DNA of 34,322 nt from Larix sibirica (Eukaryota; Streptophyta; Pinopsida; Pinales; Pinaceae), in assembly GCA_004151065.3 (NCBI GenBank), contig NWUY0304816242.1, forward strand, positions 1 through 34,322. The letters run 5' to 3'. Made by a program: the position numbers and the translations under genes. Positions 30,421 to 34,322 of the stretch are shown here, in pieces; position 1 is the first letter of the stretch, and every line of letters starts with the position of its first letter. The notes under the pieces were generated by a model. It ran no database searches. It saw only the letters and a program-made list of their open reading frames with translations, and was not told where the DNA came from.

Positions 30421-31760
30421 AGCCTTAGTCTTCTGGACTTGCCCTAAGGCCATAGAGATTCCGGTGGTACTAACTAGCTCTAGAGACAAGCCGTAGAGTG
30501 AAGCCAGAGTGTAAGCTTTAGCCCTTAGTAAGTTCTTTAAGGTACTACTAGCCGGAGGACTGCCTTAATCTCCATGCACTATAGACTGCCATACGGTAAA
30601 TAGTATTAGTCTTTGTACCAGCCCTATAGTAGGCCCTAGTCCCTTGCCTACTGGTACGGACTTAGTCTTAGCCCCATGCCGCCCTAAGATAATAGCTTCC
30701 TTCAGTAGTGTCCCGGGTCTCATGTCTTAGTCCCTGGTCTAATGGAATAAGGCCTTAAGGTATCTCTTTCTTGCTTTCTTACTTTTTTTTTGAATTGAAA
30801 TCAGGCTTTACTTGTGATGGATGCTTCTTATTTAGTCATGACTCCTTCCTATTCCCATAAGTAGTAATAAGCAAGTCACTATGGTGTAATTGATTCCTAG
30901 CTAGTCCCATGAGCTACGGCGAATAAGCTAGCTAGTTACCCTGAGCTACAGCGAAGAACTTCTTCTAGCTCTATAAGAAGTGTTCCATATGCTATTAGTA
31001 TAGAACTAGATGCTATTAGAATGAAATGAGATTTCTCTTTCTCCAGTCTCCATTATTTTTATCCATTCCTTTCAAAAGAAACTAGTACCCTTCCTTTATC
31101 CCTGAGCGTAAGCGAATAATCATAAGATCTTCTTAGCCCTAGTCATAGTGTAAGTTCCAGAGATTAATTACTTCCTTCCTGGCAACGACCAGGCTCTAAG
31201 CAATTGTTAAAACGTCGAGATGCAACACGTAGAGATGCTAGTATCACTAGTCTCAGAATAAGTTGTAATCTTATCCAACCAAATATATTCTATCTCTAAT
31301 GATTGAACGTATATATGGCTTCACGTAGACTTAACTTCTATGCGGATTATAGCTTAGAGTTTCCCATAGGCATTGACTATAAAGAAATATCAATGTTAAT
31401 TGGAACTAAGGCTATGGAACTGACAGCTTAAGGCTTTTTCACTCTATGGGGAACTTACGGCAAGCTTGAATGGAACTACAGTCCATAGGGCGTCGACTGA
31501 AGCTAGTCCAGTTAATAGCCATATGGATTGAACAGTATATGGATTGAACGCTTATTGTGTGATGTGCACCTATAGAGATGGATTTTTTTAGATGTCTATA
31601 TTTATAGATATATAGAGGAGATTGGTACTGTACTTTCTTTCTTACTTGCCTCCGTCCTTTTTGTAGGTTCCATAGAGTAAGTCTTAAGCAGTATGAACTA
31701 GCACTATAAGACTAGCTCTTTTTAGTGCATCAGTAGTTGTGATTAGTAGTTTCCATTCTC
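30420..31760. repeat. Degenerate repeat family A, second block
   Basis: The same vocabulary as 10500-11330 recurs: cccttcctttatccctg at 31088-31104 (17 nt identical to 10841-10857) and cagcgaagaact at 30949-30960. The unit ccctgagctacagcgaa has variants near 30909, 30939 and 31100, and there are gccttagtc, aagttcc and ctatgga words. No frame is kept. Confidence 0.6.
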
Positions 31761-31799
31761 TAATGCCTTAGGTCCATTTCTTGTTGTCTGTTGGTAACG

Positions 31800-32976
31800 T
31801 GGGTCCGTTTCCTCTCGTTCAACCCCGGCTCCTTACTCCCAGCAAGTATAATAAAGCAAGCAATCAACTTGTCCTTCTTCGACATCAACTGGGCCTTTCA
31901 CTCGGCGACCACCTCTTGTAAATGACCACTTCTCCTGGGAATGAGACTGGGTATTTACCTCCTGGCACCACTTCCTGGCTATCGTTGACCCGGCCAGCAT
32001 CATCAGCGGACTAAATAAGTTCTCAATAACTAACTGCACATAGTTTCTTCGTCAAGCCTAACGTCCTAGCAACGCGTCCTAGCCAGCAAGCGGCGAGAGC
32101 AAATGAAGCCATCCCGCCAAACATGGATCAAAATGCTAAAAAGGCATACCTGCCATTTGTTCTTCCTTACTCTCGGCCAAATGACTGGAGCTTATAGCAA
32201 AGAGCTTCTAGCAATGAGACTCCCGGCTTTGTCCATCCGTTGTACCCACCCCTCCCTGTAGATGTGTGGGCAATCAAGCAAGAACTCTCCGGGCAAGCAT
32301 CACCCGGCCACCTCCCTGACTGGCATTCCCTCCCTGACTAACGTGACTGGCTCAACCTCCCTGACCTACCTGAATGTCTCTCTGTTATGGCCTATGAACC
32401 TCAACAGGTGTATGGGGACATAATCAAAATGAATAGAATATATGTCAGCTTGCGTTATATACGTAATTATACAACAATAAGCTAAGCAACTTCTCATGTT
32501 GCACCATCATTTGCACTAAGCTCCTTCCTCTTATTGCATATCAACATAAGTAGGCATAATCATAACAACATCCAGTGCTGTATGATGACCCCCTGTATAG
32601 GCCCCATCCCTTCCACATGTCTGTCTGCCCCCTTCCCTCTCCATCCGTCGGGGTTCAATCTGTTGGCATCGTCCGTAGGCCCACCGCTCTCAACTGGCCC
32701 TCAATCAAATAAATCCAGGCTGTTTGTTTTGCCATCCCGCTCCTTCTACTCCTTCCTCATCTCCCGGCATAAGACTAATGATCGAGCTCCTAAAAATTGA
32801 TTGTCCTATGCTCCCCAAATGTTGAATCACTGTAAGTAATATTGTGCGTCTTCTTGTGATAGGCTAGGTTAAGCTTCTATGGCTCGTGGTAATCCCCGTC
32901 CCTGTGTTAGGTGAGGCTAAATGCTAAGAGAGAACTCTTCTTTCAGCCTTATTAACAAACGACCACGGGCTTCGGA
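31800..32976. other. Gene-free stretch with ctccctgac repeats
   Basis: The word ctccctgac occurs three times between 32312 and 32365. Frames at 31833-32039 (minus) and 32534-32800 (plus) are pyrimidine- or purine-biased and not recognised. Confidence 0.35.
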
Positions 32977-33039
32977 CCCCCATCTATCTTAGGGGCTCTG
33001 ATCGACTATCGTCAATGAACCCCATCTATCTTAGGGGCT
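32977..33039. repeat. Direct repeat ccccatctatcttaggggct
   Basis: A 20-nt word occurs at 32977-32996 and 33020-33039 with a 43-nt period. Each copy has CCCC and GGGG at its ends and could form a small hairpin. Confidence 0.85.
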
Positions 33040-33229
33040 GTGACTCACTAACTTGGCTCCCGTACTACCGTATGTTGGCATGTGTCTGTTGCATGATCCT
33101 AAATGGGTGCATCATAAGTAATGCGAAGTGTGAAATCCTTCGACTAAGACTCCTTATTGACTAGCGGGTATGAGTGTTACGTACTTCCTGGCAATCAGAG
33201 TGTCTATGCGGTATGTGTAGCTCTACGTT

Positions 33230-33640
33230 GTAGCTCAATGAATACTCATCCTCCTTCATCGTGGAAACCTCAATTGTGTCACCTCATCCATGCATCGTAG
33301 CTCAACGTGTCACCTCATAGTGTAACCAACCTCTCTCTACGTGTACCTCTATGTGTCTCTGTATGAGTATGCGCCTCTGTAGATGATATCCTCCTCTGTA
33401 GTATTATTCCCATTTATTCCCATTGGATCACTGTAGGAGTATCGCCATGATTTATTCCCATTGGATTAGGGTATTAGCCTAGCGTATTATAGCGGATTAG
33501 AGCTTCCATGGATTCTTCCGCTCCCTGTGGATTAGGCCCATTGAGTAGACCCATTGAATAGCCCCTGTGATTAGGCCCCAGTGTATTAGCGGAGCCCAGT
33601 CGAGTAGCCCGGCCCATTGTCTAATAATCCCCATCGGCTT
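33230..33640. repeat. Degenerate repeats: gtgtcacctcat, cctctgtag and cccattggatta families
   Basis: Three word families follow one another. gtgtcacctcat occurs near 33277 and 33307; cctctgtag variants near 33372 and 33392; and ttcccattggat variants from 33417 to 33600, including cccattgagtag and cccattgaatag. The cctctgtag family resembles 16900-17010. Confidence 0.55.
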
Positions 33641-34300
33641 AGAGGCAAGTGAATCACAACCATTCATCAAGTACATCACCACCTACCTGTATCGGCTGCA
33701 TAAAGTACCAGCATCGAGTGATCGCCACCTGGGATCGCCTCCTGGATCGACTATTGGCTGAGCGACTTACAATGATCGGCTAATGATCGGCTATTGAAAA
33801 GTCTCTTTTTCTGTCAATGCCCACTGGCTCTTGACTATGCTCGACTGTCAACCCAAGGCAACCCATGGGAATAACCAAGGTAATCGGCATGAAATAACCA
33901 AGGCAAAGAACCCAAGCAATCGGTATCGAATAATCCAGGCAATGCCCCTCTGTCTCTGATCGGCTCTGAATGACTAGCGTATGACCCTCTTTCTTGTGAA
34001 TTAACGTATATATAATGCATCGTCATTCCATGCATCAATCCATGCATCCATCCCAGGTAGGAACATGAAATTGTTCCGTATCGGTAAGCTTTGTAGGAAT
34101 ATGGGTAACTAACTCTTATCTCGGGTATGTATTGAATGGGTCCTTCTCCTCTCGTCATCTGGGGGTAAGGCGTTAACATGGCTGCAATGTGTGAGTTTGT
34201 GGAATGGGTGCTAAGGATCACCTCCGCTCTGTCCGGCTCCGATACGGTCAGCAGCACCACAATCAAATAAGGCCGCCATCGAAATATGTGAAAACCTCCG
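33640..34300. other. Diverged atcggct and aaccaaggcaa repeats
   Basis: The words gatcggctaatgatcggctatt (about 33774-33796), aaccaaggtaatcgg, aaccaaggcaa and aacccaagcaatcgg recur between 33770 and 33930. The 143-codon minus frame at 33835-34266 gains its C-terminal quasi-repeats (LFDTDCLGSLPWLFHADYLG) from them. It resembles no family I know and is probably chance. Confidence 0.4.
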
Positions 34301-34322
34301 CCTCCTCTCCTCTCCTCTCCCT
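34301..34322. repeat. ctcct pentamer microsatellite at the window edge
   Basis: About four copies of ctcct/ctctc run to the end of the window and probably continue beyond it. Confidence 0.8.

Noticed and set aside
33835-34266. Minus-strand ORF of 143 aa, the longest in the window
   Set aside because: No family is recognised; part of it is made by degenerate nucleotide repeats, and there is no supporting signal.

Overview
The window looks like plant DNA, most likely from a very large, gene-poor organelle or nuclear genome of a gymnosperm type. I see no intact protein gene, no convincing tRNA or rRNA gene and no CRISPR array. The open frames are short. What can be recognised is decayed: plant LTR-retrotransposon pieces (Ty3/gypsy polymerase and integrase, a Ty1/copia-type LTR), a probable endogenous plant pararetrovirus remnant, and many degenerate short tandem repeats. 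This mix fits the intergenic DNA of a giant conifer-like mitochondrial genome. A repeat-rich nuclear region cannot be excluded from the sequence alone.

Layout. 0-3 kb: an 80-105 nt tandem repeat (about 187-495), a hairpin and diverged repeats. 3.1-3.7 kb: minus-strand LTR with a tRNA-Met-type primer binding site. 4.7-6.5 kb: minus-strand broken frames of an unassigned retroelement. 6.6-8.0 kb: LTR/UTR-like DNA with a roughly 98 nt tandem repeat. 8.08-9.12 kb: minus-strand Ty3/gypsy integrase. 9.2-11.3 kb: pyrimidine-rich tandem repeats, a long imperfect hairpin and a degenerate repeat family. 11.33-11.83 kb: a GC-richer block I cannot name. 12.1-13.9 kb: a decayed minus-strand frame rich in Asp, Pro and Arg. 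14.45-14.96 kb: primer binding site plus movement-protein-like frame (caulimovirid type). 15.4-17.2 kb: several short repeat families. 17.3-23.0 kb: an ORF desert with TpA-rich, stop-dense sequence and recurring short words. 23.0-25.85 kb: decayed non-plant mitochondrial DNA. 27.3-28.0 kb: minus-strand Ty3/gypsy reverse transcriptase and RNase H. 28-34.3 kb: more repeats, including a second copy region of the 10.5-11.3 kb family.

The most striking observation is at 24.2-25.83 kb on the minus strand. Decayed nad4L is followed directly by decayed nad5 in the order and near-overlap typical of fungal mitochondrial genomes. Conserved tryptophan positions in the nad5 remnant are UGA, which is Trp in fungal mitochondria but a stop in plant organelles. 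This looks like an old transfer of fungal-type mitochondrial DNA into a plant-type genome. None of the parts works together as a functional system; the window is a graveyard of several independent insertions.
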